64,000 nucleotides of DNA, taken from an uncultured Collinsella sp. (GTDB lineage: Bacteria > Actinomycetota > Coriobacteriia > Coriobacteriales > Coriobacteriaceae). This document shows positions 1-8,895 of the stretch, in pieces (positions within the stretch are counted from its first letter, which is position 1; each line of letters begins with the position of its first letter). A program made the translations under genes and the position numbers. Below the pieces are notes generated by a model. It was not told where the DNA came from. It made no database searches and saw only the letters and a program-made list of their open reading frames with translations. The stretch covers positions 20,580 to 84,579 of the forward strand of contig CAADUO010000043.1 of assembly GCA_900752215.1 (NCBI GenBank), in the 5' to 3' direction.

Positions 1-819
1 AGCGGCGGAGGCGACCATCGCGAGGACGATCACCACGAGGATGAGGACCGTCATGCTCGCGTTCTTCTTGGTAAGAAGGTAATACGCGCTTCCCGTGATG
101 GCGGCGGGGATCATGGCAGGCAGGATCTTGTCGAGCAGCGGCTGAATCTCCATCGAGACGTCGCCGAAGCTGAAGCTAATCGGGCAGGTGACGCCGATGA
201 CCGAGGCGATGAGGCAGCCGACCACGGTGAGGCCGAGCACGGAGGCGGCGGCAGTGAGGTTGGGAAGCTTCTCGCTGAAGTCGGTGACGAGCTTCACGCC
301 CTGCTTGTAGCCGAACTCGAGGGCGTGCATGCGGACCCAGAAGATGGCCAGGATGAGCGCGAACCAGATGCCGGCTCCCACGGGGTTGCCCTCGATGGCC
401 ATGTAGGCGGCGATGGAGCCCATGATGGTCGGGATCATGGTCATGAGCAGGGAGTCGCCGACGCCGGCGAGCGGTCCCATGGTGCCGATCTTCAGGTCTT
501 GGACGGCGTCCGCCGCCGCTAGGCCGTCGCGTTCCTCCATGGCCACGCAGGCGCCAAGGATGATGGCGGCGAGCCAAGGCTGGGTATTGTAGTAGCGGAA
601 GTGGTTGTTGAGCGCTTGCTTATAGTCCTCGTCGTTCGTGTAGATCTTCCTCAGGACCGGCGAGAGGGCGTAGGCGACTGAGGCGCCCTGCTGGGTCTGG
701 TAGTTGAAGGTGCACACGCTCATGAGCCAGCGCCAGTTCGCGTTGCGCAGGTCCTTCTTGGTGACCTTGTAGCCGGAGGGCTTGCCCTCGGCGACGGCGG
801 TGATGTTCTCGTTTTCCAT
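1..819 (-). CDS. PTS mannose/fructose/sorbose family IID component (3' end cut by window edge)
   Basis: Membrane subunit IID of a mannose-family phosphotransferase system; with IIC it forms the sugar channel. Reading back from the ATG at 817-819 gives an open frame to base 1 (273 codons) starting MENENITAVAEGKPSG and containing NWRWLMSVCTFNYQTQQG and a GVGDSLLMTMIPTI stretch typical of IID proteins. Several hydrophobic segments occur in the last third. The usual length is about 270-300 residues, so only the C-terminal tail should be missing. It follows IIC by 2 nt in the same operon. No IIA gene is visible; it may lie beyond the left edge or be elsewhere. Confidence 0.9.
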   Translation of the reverse strand, partial: MENENITAVAEGKPSGYKVTKKDLRNANWRWLMSVCTFNYQTQQGASVAYALSPVLRKIYTNDEDYKQALNNHFRYYNTQPWLAAIILGACVAMEERDGLAAADAVQDLKIGTMGPLAGVGDSLLMTMIPTIMGSIAAYMAIEGNPVGAGIWFALILAIFWVRMHALEFGYKQGVKLVTDFSEKLPNLTAAASVLGLTVVGCLIASVIGVTCPISFSFGDVSMEIQPLLDKILPAMIPAAITGSAYYLLTKKNASMTVLILVVIVLAMVASAA

Positions 820-821
820 GG

Positions 822-1607
822 TTACTCATCCTCTCCGATGAAGGCGTCTGCGGAAGCGTGGGCGGCGAGCTCGGTGTCCCTCTCGGCACGCTGGTAGAAC
901 GCGATCGCGAGGGCAACGCCGACGATGGCGGCGCCGATGATGGGCACGTTCAGGAAGGCCGAGAGGAAGAAGCCGGCGAGCAGGTACTGGAAGTACTTGC
1001 CAGTGGGCATGTAACGCAGCAGCATCGCGATGCCGACGGCCGGGAGCATCTTGCCGGCGAGGGTGAGGCCGGAAAGGAACCACTGAGGCATGACCTCGAG
1101 GAGCCAGTTGACGGCGGGCTGGCCGAGCGTCACGGAGACAAAGACGGGCAGGGCGGCGCACAGGCCGAAGAGCGCGGGGCAGACCCACAGGATGGCGTTC
1201 ATCTGATTGAACTTACCCTCGTTGCAGAACTTCTGGGACTTCTCGACGACGAAGCCGTTGAGGATCTTGACGATGACGTCGAGCTGGATGCCGAGCATGC
1301 CGACCGGCAGGCCGATGGCGAGGCCCGTGTCCGCGCCCAGGGTCACGCCGTAGGCGGTGGCGATGATGGCCATCGTGCCGTAGTCGGGAATCGACGAGCC
1401 GCCGAAGCCCGCGACGCCGAGCTGCATGAGCTGGATGGTGCCGCCGATGACGAGGCCGGTCTGCCAGTCGCCCATGACGACGCCGGTGATAAGGCCCCAG
1501 AAGACGGCATAGTTGACGAAGATCATCGGGATGCCGTAATAGTCCACGTGCTTGATGAAGGCCAGCAGGGTCAAAAGGACGACCTGCAGGATAGTGAAGT
1601 TGACCAT
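822..1607 (-). CDS. PTS mannose/fructose/sorbose family IIC component
   Basis: Integral membrane permease subunit (261 aa) of the mannose-type PTS; translocates and, with IIB, phosphorylates a hexose. The sequence begins MVNFTILQVVLLTLLAFIKHVDYYG, has the glycine-rich TGVVMGDWQTGLVIGGTIQLMQLGV motif of the family, and about seven hydrophobic segments. Length matches the family (about 260). A ggagg-like ribosome site precedes the ATG. It lies 9 nt after the IIB stop and 2 nt before IID, so the three are clearly one transcript. The substrate cannot be told from sequence. Confidence 0.93.
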   Translation of the reverse strand: MVNFTILQVVLLTLLAFIKHVDYYGIPMIFVNYAVFWGLITGVVMGDWQTGLVIGGTIQLMQLGVAGFGGSSIPDYGTMAIIATAYGVTLGADTGLAIGLPVGMLGIQLDVIVKILNGFVVEKSQKFCNEGKFNQMNAILWVCPALFGLCAALPVFVSVTLGQPAVNWLLEVMPQWFLSGLTLAGKMLPAVGIAMLLRYMPTGKYFQYLLAGFFLSAFLNVPIIGAAIVGVALAIAFYQRAERDTELAAHASADAFIGEDE

Positions 1608-1616
1608 GATCCCTCC

Positions 1617-2090
1617 TTAGATGAGGTCGGCGACGGAGACGGGCTTGTCGGCGGGCACGAACTGTGCCGTCACCTTGACGCCGCGGGCGATGAGCGCCTT
1701 GTAGCTCTGGACGTTCTCGGCGGAGGCATAGGCGCGCTGGGTGAGCTGGACGCCGCCCTCCTTGACGAGCGAGCCGCCGACGATCAGCGACGGGAGCTCG
1801 ATGCCCGACTCGACCAGGTGAAGGATCGTCTCGGGCTCCTTGGCGATGACAAAGACCTTCTCGCGGTCGTACTTGCCCGCCGCGAAGTTCTTGAGCGCGG
1901 TCTGCTCGGAGATGATCGAGACGGCCATGCCCGCGGGGCGCGCCATCCTCATAGTGGACTTCAGGACCTCGTCGCCGGCGACCTTGTCGTCGATGACCAT
2001 GACTCGGGTCGCGCCCGACACCGGGGCCCACTGCGTCACGATGATGCCGTGAAGCAGGCGATTGTCGATTCGTGCCATAACAACACTCAT
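1617..2090 (-). CDS. PTS mannose/fructose/sorbose family IIB component
   Basis: Cytoplasmic phosphocarrier IIB (157 aa) that passes phosphate from IIA to the incoming sugar. The N-terminal RIDNRLLHGIIVTQW carries the expected phospho-histidine. The start at 2090 is preferred to an upstream ATG (2159) because AGGAGCAAAC directly precedes it and family members begin a few residues before the RIDxRLxHG motif; an ATG at 2078 is a weaker alternative. It is first of the IIB-IIC-IID set and lies 123 nt downstream of the levR-like gene on the same strand. No -24/-12 (sigma-54) promoter is seen in that gap. Confidence 0.92.
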   Translation of the reverse strand: MSVVMARIDNRLLHGIIVTQWAPVSGATRVMVIDDKVAGDEVLKSTMRMARPAGMAVSIISEQTALKNFAAGKYDREKVFVIAKEPETILHLVESGIELPSLIVGGSLVKEGGVQLTQRAYASAENVQSYKALIARGVKVTAQFVPADKPVSVADLI

Positions 2091-2213
2091 GTTTGCTCCT
2101 ATCAAATGAAGTTTTACGTTCGGTACTGCCTCGGCGCTATCCGGATTCGCGCCGGGCAAGGGGTTATCGGATTATTGAGGACGCGCAGTCAGCTTGCGGC
2201 GGCGCGGGGAAGG

Positions 2214-4955
2214 TCACTCGTCGAGCAGGAGGTCCGAGGAGCCGAGGCGCTCTTCTCGCGCCGGGGCGGCGCTCACGCTTATGTAGTCGAAGACATATGC
2301 GATCTCGCTTACGGGAACCTCTACGCGATAGCGCGTCGAGATACTCGAGAAGCTCTGCCTGAAGGACTCGATGAAATCGGCACGCTCCTCCTCGAAGCGG
2401 TCCTGGCCAACGTAGGTCTCAATGGGGTTTCTGGTAACAAGGCGCTCGACGAGACAGCAGAGGTGGACGTAGAGCCCAATGATGGCGTTGCTGCCGATCT
2501 TCTCGCCTGTCCTGCGCTGAAGCTCGTGCACGGCGCTCTCGATCTCGTGGAATAGCCGCTCCGGGTCGAGGATGGTGATGGAGCGGATGACGTTCTGCAG
2601 CGTCATGTTCGAGAGCAGCTTCTCGTGGAAAGAAGAGAGCTCGGAAGCGTCAAGCCACCTGCCGAACACGGCATCAACCTTAGAGGCGGACGCCGTCGAC
2701 ATGATGTCCTCGAGGGCGACGAAGGGGACGGAGGCGACCCCGGGGTCTCCCGTGCCGATGACGGCGCAGACGCGGTGCTCGGAGAAAACGGCGTCATTCG
2801 ACCCGTTCGCGACGAGCTGCTTGAAGGGCCTCGTGAGCAGGCGCGCGCCTATGGTGCGCGGGAGGCTCTGCGAGACGAGCTGGCGTATCCTCTCCGCGGC
2901 GTCGACCCCGGACTCGGAGCAGAAGACGATGGCGTCCTCACGGTTGATGCGCTCGATCACCTTGCAGTGCGTCACGCACGCGGCGGTCGCATCGCCAAGA
3001 ACCTCGGCGATGGACTTGCCGCCGAGCAGCCCGACCCCGATCTCGAGCGCAAGACCGGTAGAGACGTTGTTCACCACGCCGATAGTGGAGTCGGTAACGT
3101 TCTCGAGGGCCTTATAGGCCTCCTCCAAGGAGCCCATGTCGACGAGGAACACGACCCCGGTGCAGTAGGAATGGCGGTCGACGAGGCGCTGGAGCGGACC
3201 GACGATGTCCTTCAGCTGCTGGTCGTAGGGCATGTCGACAGCCTCGTACACATGCATGCCGAGCATACGGTTCGCCGCGTCGGCGATGCTCGTCGCCGTT
3301 GAGTAGCCGTGGGACAAGATGACGCAGAGCGTCCGAAGGGCCTTCGCATCGCGAGACTCCGATGCGACGCACAGCGTCAGAAGCGTCTTCGTGAAGTGAT
3401 CGAGCGAGATTCCCAGCGCCCCTTCCACGTCTGCGGCGACCTGATCGGAGACGCTCGAGGCAAACGGTAATTCGGAGGTCACGGCACCGAGGAGATGGGA
3501 GATTTGCTCCGCACAGGCAGACTTTCGCTTAGCCAGGCCGATGCCCGGCCACAACTGCAGGCAAATCTCCTGGGCCAGTAGAAAAGCGACCTTCCTCGAA
3601 AGCTCGATGCCATAAGAAGAGCCTGCGTCGGCAAGGACCGCGCCCACGATGCGCTCGAAGGCGCGCGACCTCGAGGAGGTAACGCCGCGGCCGAAGATCA
3701 AGTGATCCTCAACGCCGCGCACAGCGGAGACAGCTTGCGAGACGAGCTCGGAGACAGAGAGCTCCCCGGCGCAGAATCGCTCATCGAGAGAGCACAGGGC
3801 ATCGAGCGCCTGCTCGACCGGCCCTGTGCTCTCGGCGGCATCCAGGGACGCGTCGATCAGAACGCCATCGTCGGGCTGTTGATCGATCTGCGCGGAGGAG
3901 AGGAGTCCGCTGGGAAGAAGATACGGGCGAACGACGACGTAGTCGCCCTCGCGATTGAGGAACGCTTTGGCGCAGCAGTTCGTCACGCAGGCGCGCAAGC
4001 CGGCGATGTTATCGGAAAAGTCCGCGTTCACGAGGCAACGGTATGCGCCGCGGCTGATCTTCACATCAGAACCGATTCGGCACCCCTCGCTGCGCAGGAA
4101 GCTCAAGATGAGATCCTCGCGCTCCTCGGGGGTCCGCTCCTTGAGTGAGGGAACGCGGGCACAGATGGGCATTTTGCTGTAGGCCGAGGAAACCTTCATG
4201 TCATCGGCGGAAAGCGTCGTCGAAAGAACGAGGCGAGCGCGCGGCGCATCCTGGGAGGCATCGAGCCCGAGGGCCGTCGCAAGGCAGTGCTCCATCGCAG
4301 AGGGAGAGAGTGCCTCGATGCCGTTCACAAAAACCACGCCCCCGCGCGATTTCGCGATCGACTCGTCAAGAAGCCCGTTGAACGAGGCGGCGTCCGGGAC
4401 CCCGGCGCAATCGATGCGCACATAGGAGGAGTCGCGGGACAGCAAGCCCTGGTTCTTGCCGTACTCGTACACAAGGCGAGAAAGGAAAGACTTACCGACA
4501 CCCACGCCGCCGCTCAAGAGGATGGGTAGGCCAAACGGAGGGTACTGAACCGCAGCCTTGCACTGCTCGACAACGGAGCTGAGGCTCAGGTCAAAGCCCA
4601 CGGCACGCGCGAAGTCACGGTGATCGGCGATTCCCGTCGCCTGGATGAGGTCGGCGAGCGAGGCGTACTCGCTTGCAGAGAGCTTTACCTGAAAACGCTT
4701 CTGGAACGCGCGGCGATGAAAATAACGGACAGGCCTGCCCGCCACCTTAACCACAAGGCCGGCGCGAACAAGGTCGTTGAGGTACTGGCTCGCCAGGCTC
4801 CTGGAGATGATGAGCGTCTCGGCGATGTCGGAGGTGGACAGACGGGCAAGGTCGTCGAGCGAGACGGCAGAGGTGAGGGCCTCGAGATGCTCGAGAATCC
4901 TGTCCCTCATGTCGACGGGCTTCTTTGCCAAGCTGTCCTGTGCGGTCTTGTCCAT
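2214..4955 (-). CDS. levR: LevR-like PTS-controlled transcriptional regulator with degenerate AAA+ domain
   Basis: Large (913 aa) regulator, expected to switch the PTS genes that follow it. Seen in order: a DNA-binding HTH (about 15-85), an AAA+ domain with intact Walker A SGGVGVGKS (148-156), a PRD-like segment (about 400-500), an EIIA-Man-like domain with His549 in LSHGYSTATS (about 540-670), an EIIB-like segment (about 690-790) and a C-terminal PRD with HLCCLVERL (831-839). Canonical LevR proteins activate sigma-54 promoters. Here the GAFTGA loop is absent between residues 182 and 206, and the Walker B acidic pair reads VNG instead of xDE (residues 210-212). That suggests sigma-54-independent action (inference). 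The start has a strong AAGGAGG site. Confidence 0.85.
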   Translation of the reverse strand: MDKTAQDSLAKKPVDMRDRILEHLEALTSAVSLDDLARLSTSDIAETLIISRSLASQYLNDLVRAGLVVKVAGRPVRYFHRRAFQKRFQVKLSASEYASLADLIQATGIADHRDFARAVGFDLSLSSVVEQCKAAVQYPPFGLPILLSGGVGVGKSFLSRLVYEYGKNQGLLSRDSSYVRIDCAGVPDAASFNGLLDESIAKSRGGVVFVNGIEALSPSAMEHCLATALGLDASQDAPRARLVLSTTLSADDMKVSSAYSKMPICARVPSLKERTPEEREDLILSFLRSEGCRIGSDVKISRGAYRCLVNADFSDNIAGLRACVTNCCAKAFLNREGDYVVVRPYLLPSGLLSSAQIDQQPDDGVLIDASLDAAESTGPVEQALDALCSLDERFCAGELSVSELVSQAVSAVRGVEDHLIFGRGVTSSRSRAFERIVGAVLADAGSSYGIELSRKVAFLLAQEICLQLWPGIGLAKRKSACAEQISHLLGAVTSELPFASSVSDQVAADVEGALGISLDHFTKTLLTLCVASESRDAKALRTLCVILSHGYSTATSIADAANRMLGMHVYEAVDMPYDQQLKDIVGPLQRLVDRHSYCTGVVFLVDMGSLEEAYKALENVTDSTIGVVNNVSTGLALEIGVGLLGGKSIAEVLGDATAACVTHCKVIERINREDAIVFCSESGVDAAERIRQLVSQSLPRTIGARLLTRPFKQLVANGSNDAVFSEHRVCAVIGTGDPGVASVPFVALEDIMSTASASKVDAVFGRWLDASELSSFHEKLLSNMTLQNVIRSITILDPERLFHEIESAVHELQRRTGEKIGSNAIIGLYVHLCCLVERLVTRNPIETYVGQDRFEEERADFIESFRQSFSSISTRYRVEVPVSEIAYVFDYISVSAAPAREERLGSSDLLLDE

Positions 4956-4965
4956 GACTTCTTAC

Positions 4966-4981
4966 CTCCTTGTACAAGGAG
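4966..4981 (-). promoter_or_regulatory. Palindrome overlapping the levR-like ribosome site
   Basis: A perfect 16-bp palindrome CTCCTTGTACAAGGAG. Its AAGGAG half is the Shine-Dalgarno sequence of the regulator gene starting at 4955. In RNA it could fold as a 6-bp stem with a GUAC loop that hides the ribosome site; as DNA it could be an autoregulatory operator. Sequence shown directly; function inferred. Confidence 0.45.
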
Positions 4982-5640
4982 TATAAGGGGAACACAGAGA
5001 ACGGAAGGGGGCGCGTGGGGGAATCAACAGCCCCGAGGAGAAGTTCACCACTTGAGGGGCAGAAAACAACGGCCATTGAACATTCAGGGCCGACGCTCAA
5101 CACTTCGGCTCGACACTTCGCTTTGGAAAGGGCCCTGCGCGATGGTGCAGCCCTCCATCTCGCAGCACAGGTCGCCGAAGGTCGCGAGGATGCGCTCCTT
5201 CTGTTCCGTGGGCGAGACGGCTCGGTGGGCAAGGTCCTCTCAAAAGGGGTCGTCCGACGCCGCAAGACCTCGATGACCGACTACCGCCTCGAGCAAGTGG
5301 CGGATTACCTCTGCACCATCGAACTTGCCTTGGTCAAGTGCGAGGCCAAGGAGAACGGTGAGGCGCACAACAAGTTCTTCGGAGGTATAGGCTCTTTCAA
5401 GAGGAACTGGCTCAAGCAAGCCCGCAGCAAGCGGATATAGCTGGTCTCGCGGTTTCGCAAGGAACGGTCAGTTCCCCTCTGGCGAGGAACCCCGGGCGAC
5501 GTGCTTCGAGCAGCGGAAGCTGAAGCGCAAGCAGAAGCAGCGCGGGCATTGATCGGTGCCGACATGGGCCCAGACGTGAACAGTGCTACGTCCCCTGTTC
5601 ACGGGGCGCGAAACCGCAAAGGTTGCACAGAGGTTGCAAA
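4982..5640. other. Gene-poor stretch with apparent coding remnants
   Basis: No complete gene is supported. Two pieces look protein-like. On the minus strand, about 5092-5240 reads without stops through SPTEQKERILATFGDLCCEM but has an in-frame stop at its start. On the plus strand, 5273-5440 encodes 55 aa (MTDYRLEQVADYLCTIELAL...) without a clear ribosome site. The same frame continues after its TAG for about 65 more codons to 5637. I recognise neither. Decayed genes are the simplest reading, and a short real gene at 5273-5440 is possible. Confidence 0.3.
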
Positions 5641-5680
5641 ATAAGAAGCCCCCGACCTGTTTTCGCAGGTCAGAGGCTTG
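5641..5680 (-). terminator. Intrinsic terminator of guaA
   Basis: On the minus strand an imperfect stem, GCCTCTGACCTG paired with CAGGTCGGGGGC around a GAAAA-like loop, is followed by TTCTTATTTT just after the guaA stop. Confidence 0.75.
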
Positions 5681-5697
5681 AAATCAACGAATATCGT

Positions 5698-7296
5698 TTA
5701 TTCCCACTCGATGGTCGCAGGCGGCTTGGACGTGATGTCGTAGCACACGCGGTTGGCGCCGGGGACCTCGGCAACGATGCGGCCGGAGATGCGGGCCAGC
5801 ACGTCGTAGGGCAGCTTGGCCCAGTCGGCGGTCATGGCATCGCTGGACTCGACGGCACGCAGGATGATCGGGCGCTGATAGGTGCGCTCGTCGCCCATAA
5901 CGCCGACGGACTTGATGTCGGGCAGGACCGCAAAGTACTGCCAGCAGCTGTGCTCGGAGTTGCGCTCGCCGGTCTGCTCAAACAGGCGCTGGTTGTAGGC
6001 GTCGAGCTCCTCGCGCACGATAGCGTCGGCGTTCTTGAGGATCTCGAGCTTCTCCTTGTCGACTGCACCGATGATGCGGATGGCCAGACCCGGGCCCGGG
6101 AAGGGCTGACGGAACACGATGTGACCCGGCAGGCCAAGCGCCAGACCAAGCGCGCGGACTTCGTCCTTAAAGAAGTGGTCGAGCGGCTCAATAAGGTCGA
6201 AGTGCACGCCCTCGGGGAACGGAATCAGGTTGTGGTGGCTCTTGATGGTGGCCGTCTTGCCACCCGTCTTGCGAGCGCCGGACTCGATGATGTCGGGGTA
6301 GATGGTGCCCTGAGCCAGGTACTTGACCGGCTTACCATCGGTCTCGAGCTGCTGCGCCACGGCGAAGAACTCTTTCCAGAACTGCGTACCGATGATGCGG
6401 CGCTTCTCCTCGGGCTCGGTCACGCCGGCCAGAAGCTCGGCATAACGATCCTCGGCGTGGACGTGGATAAAGTCGACGTCAAACTGCTTGGTGAAGACCT
6501 CCTCCACCTGCTCGGGCTCGCCTTTGCGCAGCAGACCGTGGTTGATGAACACGCAGGTCATCTGCTTGCCTACGGCGCGGGCGCCCAGCGCAGCCACGAC
6601 GGAGGAGTCGACGCCGCCGGACAGGGCCAGAATCACGCGGTCGTTGCCGACCTTCTCGCGGAACTCGGCCGTCATGGTCTCGACCAGGTTGTCCATGCTC
6701 CAGTTGGGCTCCAGGCCGCAGATCTCAAACAGGAAATTGCTCAACAGCTGCTGACCGTACTCGGAGTGCTTGACCTCGGGGTGGAACTGCGTGGTGAAGA
6801 TCTTGCGCTCGGGGCACTCCATGGCGGCAACCGGGCACACGTCGGTGCTGGCGGTAACGGTAAAGCCCTCGGGCACCTCGGACACGGCGTCGCGGTGGCT
6901 CATCCACACGGTTTGCTCCATGGGCGTGGAGTTAAAGAGCTTGGCGCCGGCAGTACGCGTAATAGTGGCACGGCCGTACTCGCCCACCTCGGAGTGACCG
7001 ACCTTGCCGCCGAGCGTCACGGCCGTGATCTGATGGCCGTAGCAGAAGCCCAGGACGGGAAGGCCCAGGTCAAAGATGGCAGGATCGATGGACGGAGCGT
7101 CCTCGGCGTACACGGAGGCCGGACCGCCAGAAAGGATGAGCGCAGAGGCGTTCATCTCGCGAATCTCATCGGCCGATATGTCGCAGGGAACGATCTCGGA
7201 ATACACGTTGAGGTCGCGGACACGACGGGCAATGAGCTGACCGTACTGCGCACCAAAGTCGAGTACGAGGACCTTTGCGGAAGCCTTTTGATCCAT
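5698..7296 (-). CDS. guaA: GMP synthase (glutamine-hydrolysing)
   Basis: Converts XMP to GMP with ATP and glutamine in the cytoplasm (532 aa, normal for GuaA). The N-terminal class I amidotransferase domain begins VLVLDFGAQYGQLIARRVRD and has the nucleophile motif LGFCYGHQ and FHPEVKHSEYG. Next come the ATP pyrophosphatase P-loop LSGGVDSSVVAAL and the C-terminal dimerisation domain ending ITSKPPATIEWE. The start at 7296 is chosen because an AGAGGGGG ribosome site precedes MDQKAS; an upstream in-frame ATG (7422) would add 42 unrelated residues. It is monocistronic with its own terminator and is divergent from the asparaginase gene. Confidence 0.97.
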   Translation of the reverse strand: MDQKASAKVLVLDFGAQYGQLIARRVRDLNVYSEIVPCDISADEIREMNASALILSGGPASVYAEDAPSIDPAIFDLGLPVLGFCYGHQITAVTLGGKVGHSEVGEYGRATITRTAGAKLFNSTPMEQTVWMSHRDAVSEVPEGFTVTASTDVCPVAAMECPERKIFTTQFHPEVKHSEYGQQLLSNFLFEICGLEPNWSMDNLVETMTAEFREKVGNDRVILALSGGVDSSVVAALGARAVGKQMTCVFINHGLLRKGEPEQVEEVFTKQFDVDFIHVHAEDRYAELLAGVTEPEEKRRIIGTQFWKEFFAVAQQLETDGKPVKYLAQGTIYPDIIESGARKTGGKTATIKSHHNLIPFPEGVHFDLIEPLDHFFKDEVRALGLALGLPGHIVFRQPFPGPGLAIRIIGAVDKEKLEILKNADAIVREELDAYNQRLFEQTGERNSEHSCWQYFAVLPDIKSVGVMGDERTYQRPIILRAVESSDAMTADWAKLPYDVLARISGRIVAEVPGANRVCYDITSKPPATIEWE

Positions 7297-7564
7297 GGTT
7301 TCCCCCTCTTGTTGGCGGGGAGCCGGTGCCCACCCGCGTGAATGAACGAAAATAACCTCCATAGTGTACACGTTATATGGGGTTTCTCGTCCCTCGCTGC
7401 CATCAGCGCACGGCAAACGCACGACCTGGGCCCCTATTTGACGGCAATTGAAGTGTTACTAAACGTTACAGATGATGTAATACGTTTGAACATTGGACGC
7501 CCTGTGCCACAATACTGCCGAACGACTCCGCCTCTGCGGCGGCAAATACGATAGGAATACCAGC

Positions 7565-8578
7565 ATGAAGCGCATCCTTCTCATCGCCACGGGCGGCACC
7601 ATCGCATCGACCGAGGACGGCAACGGCCTCTCCCCCGCCCTGACCGGTGAGGAGCTCGCCCAGAGCGTCCCCGAGATCTCGGGCCTCTGCGAGCTCGACG
7701 TGGTACAGCCCATGAACATCGACAGCACCAATATGCGCCCGAGCGACTGGATGCGTATCCGCGATGTCATCGTCGAGGGTTATGCCGATCACGACGGCTT
7801 CGTGATTCTGCACGGCACCGACACCATGAGCTACACCGCGGCAGCACTTTCCTATCTGATTCAGGACAGCCCCAAGCCCATCGTACTCACCGGCTCGCAA
7901 AAGCCCATGGGCAACCCTTTTACTGATGCCAAACTCAACCTGTACCAGAGCCTGCTCTATGCGCTCGACGAGCACTCGCACGATGTGTCGATTGTGTTTG
8001 GTGGCGTCGCCATTGCCGGCACGCGCGCCCGCAAGCAGCGCACCATGAGCTTTAACGCGTTCATTAGCGTCAACTATCCGCCCATTGCCTACATCCGCAA
8101 CGACCGCATCGTGCGCAACGGGCTCCACGGCACTCATCAGGGCGAAAACCCGGTGCGTTTCTACGACAGCATCGACCCGCGCGTGTTTGTCCTTAAGCTG
8201 ACGCCCGGCGTGAACCCGGGTATCCTGGACGCCCTAGCCGATAGCTACGATGCTGTAATTCTTGAGACCTTTGGCATTGGCGGTATTCCCGAGTTTGGCG
8301 AGTCCGGCGAGTCATTCCAGGAGGCGATTTTCCGCTGGGTCGATTCGGGCCGCACCGTCGTTATGACCACGCAGGTCCCAGAAGAGGGCCTCGATTTGGG
8401 CGTTTATGAGGTCGGCCGTGCATACGCCGATCATCCGGGCATTCTGCGCGGCGATGACATGACCACCGAGACGCTCGTGGCCAAGACCATGTGGGCACTC
8501 GGCCAGTCACGTGATGCCGCCGAAATCCAGCGCCTGTTCTACAGCCAAGTCAACCACGACCGTATCCCGATGGCGTAA
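7565..8578 (+). CDS. ansA: L-asparaginase (type I, cytoplasmic)
   Basis: Hydrolyses L-asparagine to aspartate and ammonia (337 aa). Both catalytic motifs are visible: ATGGTIAST near the N-terminus and LHGTDTMSYTAAAL around residue 80. The conserved GSQKPM segment is also present. No signal peptide, so cytoplasmic. Start MKRILLIATGG at 7565 rather than an upstream TTG; a weak AGGAATAC site precedes it. The 268-bp divergent gap with guaA should hold both promoters. A short GGGTATC/GATACCC hairpin lies between its stop and the convergent XRE gene. Confidence 0.95.
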   Translation: MKRILLIATGGTIASTEDGNGLSPALTGEELAQSVPEISGLCELDVVQPMNIDSTNMRPSDWMRIRDVIVEGYADHDGFVILHGTDTMSYTAAALSYLIQDSPKPIVLTGSQKPMGNPFTDAKLNLYQSLLYALDEHSHDVSIVFGGVAIAGTRARKQRTMSFNAFISVNYPPIAYIRNDRIVRNGLHGTHQGENPVRFYDSIDPRVFVLKLTPGVNPGILDALADSYDAVILETFGIGGIPEFGESGESFQEAIFRWVDSGRTVVMTTQVPEEGLDLGVYEVGRAYADHPGILRGDDMTTETLVAKTMWALGQSRDAAEIQRLFYSQVNHDRIPMA

Positions 8579-8600
8579 TCCAGTTGTCGACGGGTATCCC

Positions 8601-8819
8601 CTATCCGATACCCTCGAGAAGCTCTGACACCGTCATGCCGAGTGCGGGCGCGATCTTAAATAGAACCTTGAGCGTGAAATTTGCCGTCCCGTCTTCGATT
8701 CGGTCGAGATAGGGTCGGCTGATTCCTGTCGCCACACAAAAATCAACCTTGGAGATACCAAGGTCCCTGCGTGTCTCTTCGACCCGCCTGCCAAGAATCT
8801 GTTTCGCACGTTCGTCCAT
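8601..8819 (-). CDS. Small XRE-family helix-turn-helix regulator
   Basis: A 72-residue single-domain Cro/CI-type DNA-binding protein. The HTH core GISKVDFCVATGISRPYLDRIEDG (two helices and turn, about residues 21-44) is typical. There is no ligand domain. It is divergent from an unknown gene at 8896, and the gap holds a perfect 24-bp palindrome, its likely operator. That layout suggests it represses itself and the neighbour (inference). Confidence 0.85.
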   Translation of the reverse strand: MDERAKQILGRRVEETRRDLGISKVDFCVATGISRPYLDRIEDGTANFTLKVLFKIAPALGMTVSELLEGIG

Positions 8820-8848
8820 GCAGCCGAGTTTGAAATGGAGCCGAACAT

Positions 8849-8872
8849 AAACGTAAACTATAGTTTACGTTT
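8849..8872. promoter_or_regulatory. Perfect 24-bp palindromic operator
   Basis: Half-site AAACGTAAACTA followed directly by its exact reverse complement, centred at 8860/8861. The middle reads ACTATAGT, so a TATAGT -10-like element exists on both strands. It lies between the divergent XRE gene and the unknown gene at 8896. Confidence 0.7.
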
Positions 8873-8895
8873 TGCCGAATACACAGGAGTTTTCT

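Noticed and set aside
2091..2213. Search for a sigma-54 promoter ahead of the mannose PTS genes
   Set aside because: No TGGCAC-N5-TTGC pattern found on the minus strand.
858..2555. Long plus-strand frame (565 aa) opposite the PTS genes
   Set aside because: High-GC antisense shadow of IIC, IIB and the LevR-like gene; composition is Asp/Gly/Arg biased and no ribosome site or motif is present.
5623..7341. Plus-strand 572-aa frame opposite guaA
   Set aside because: Mirror of guaA in another frame, with repetitive VGAGDLGNDA-type composition.
7297..7560. Possible purine riboswitch ahead of guaA
   Set aside because: No conserved purine aptamer loops are visible on the minus strand.
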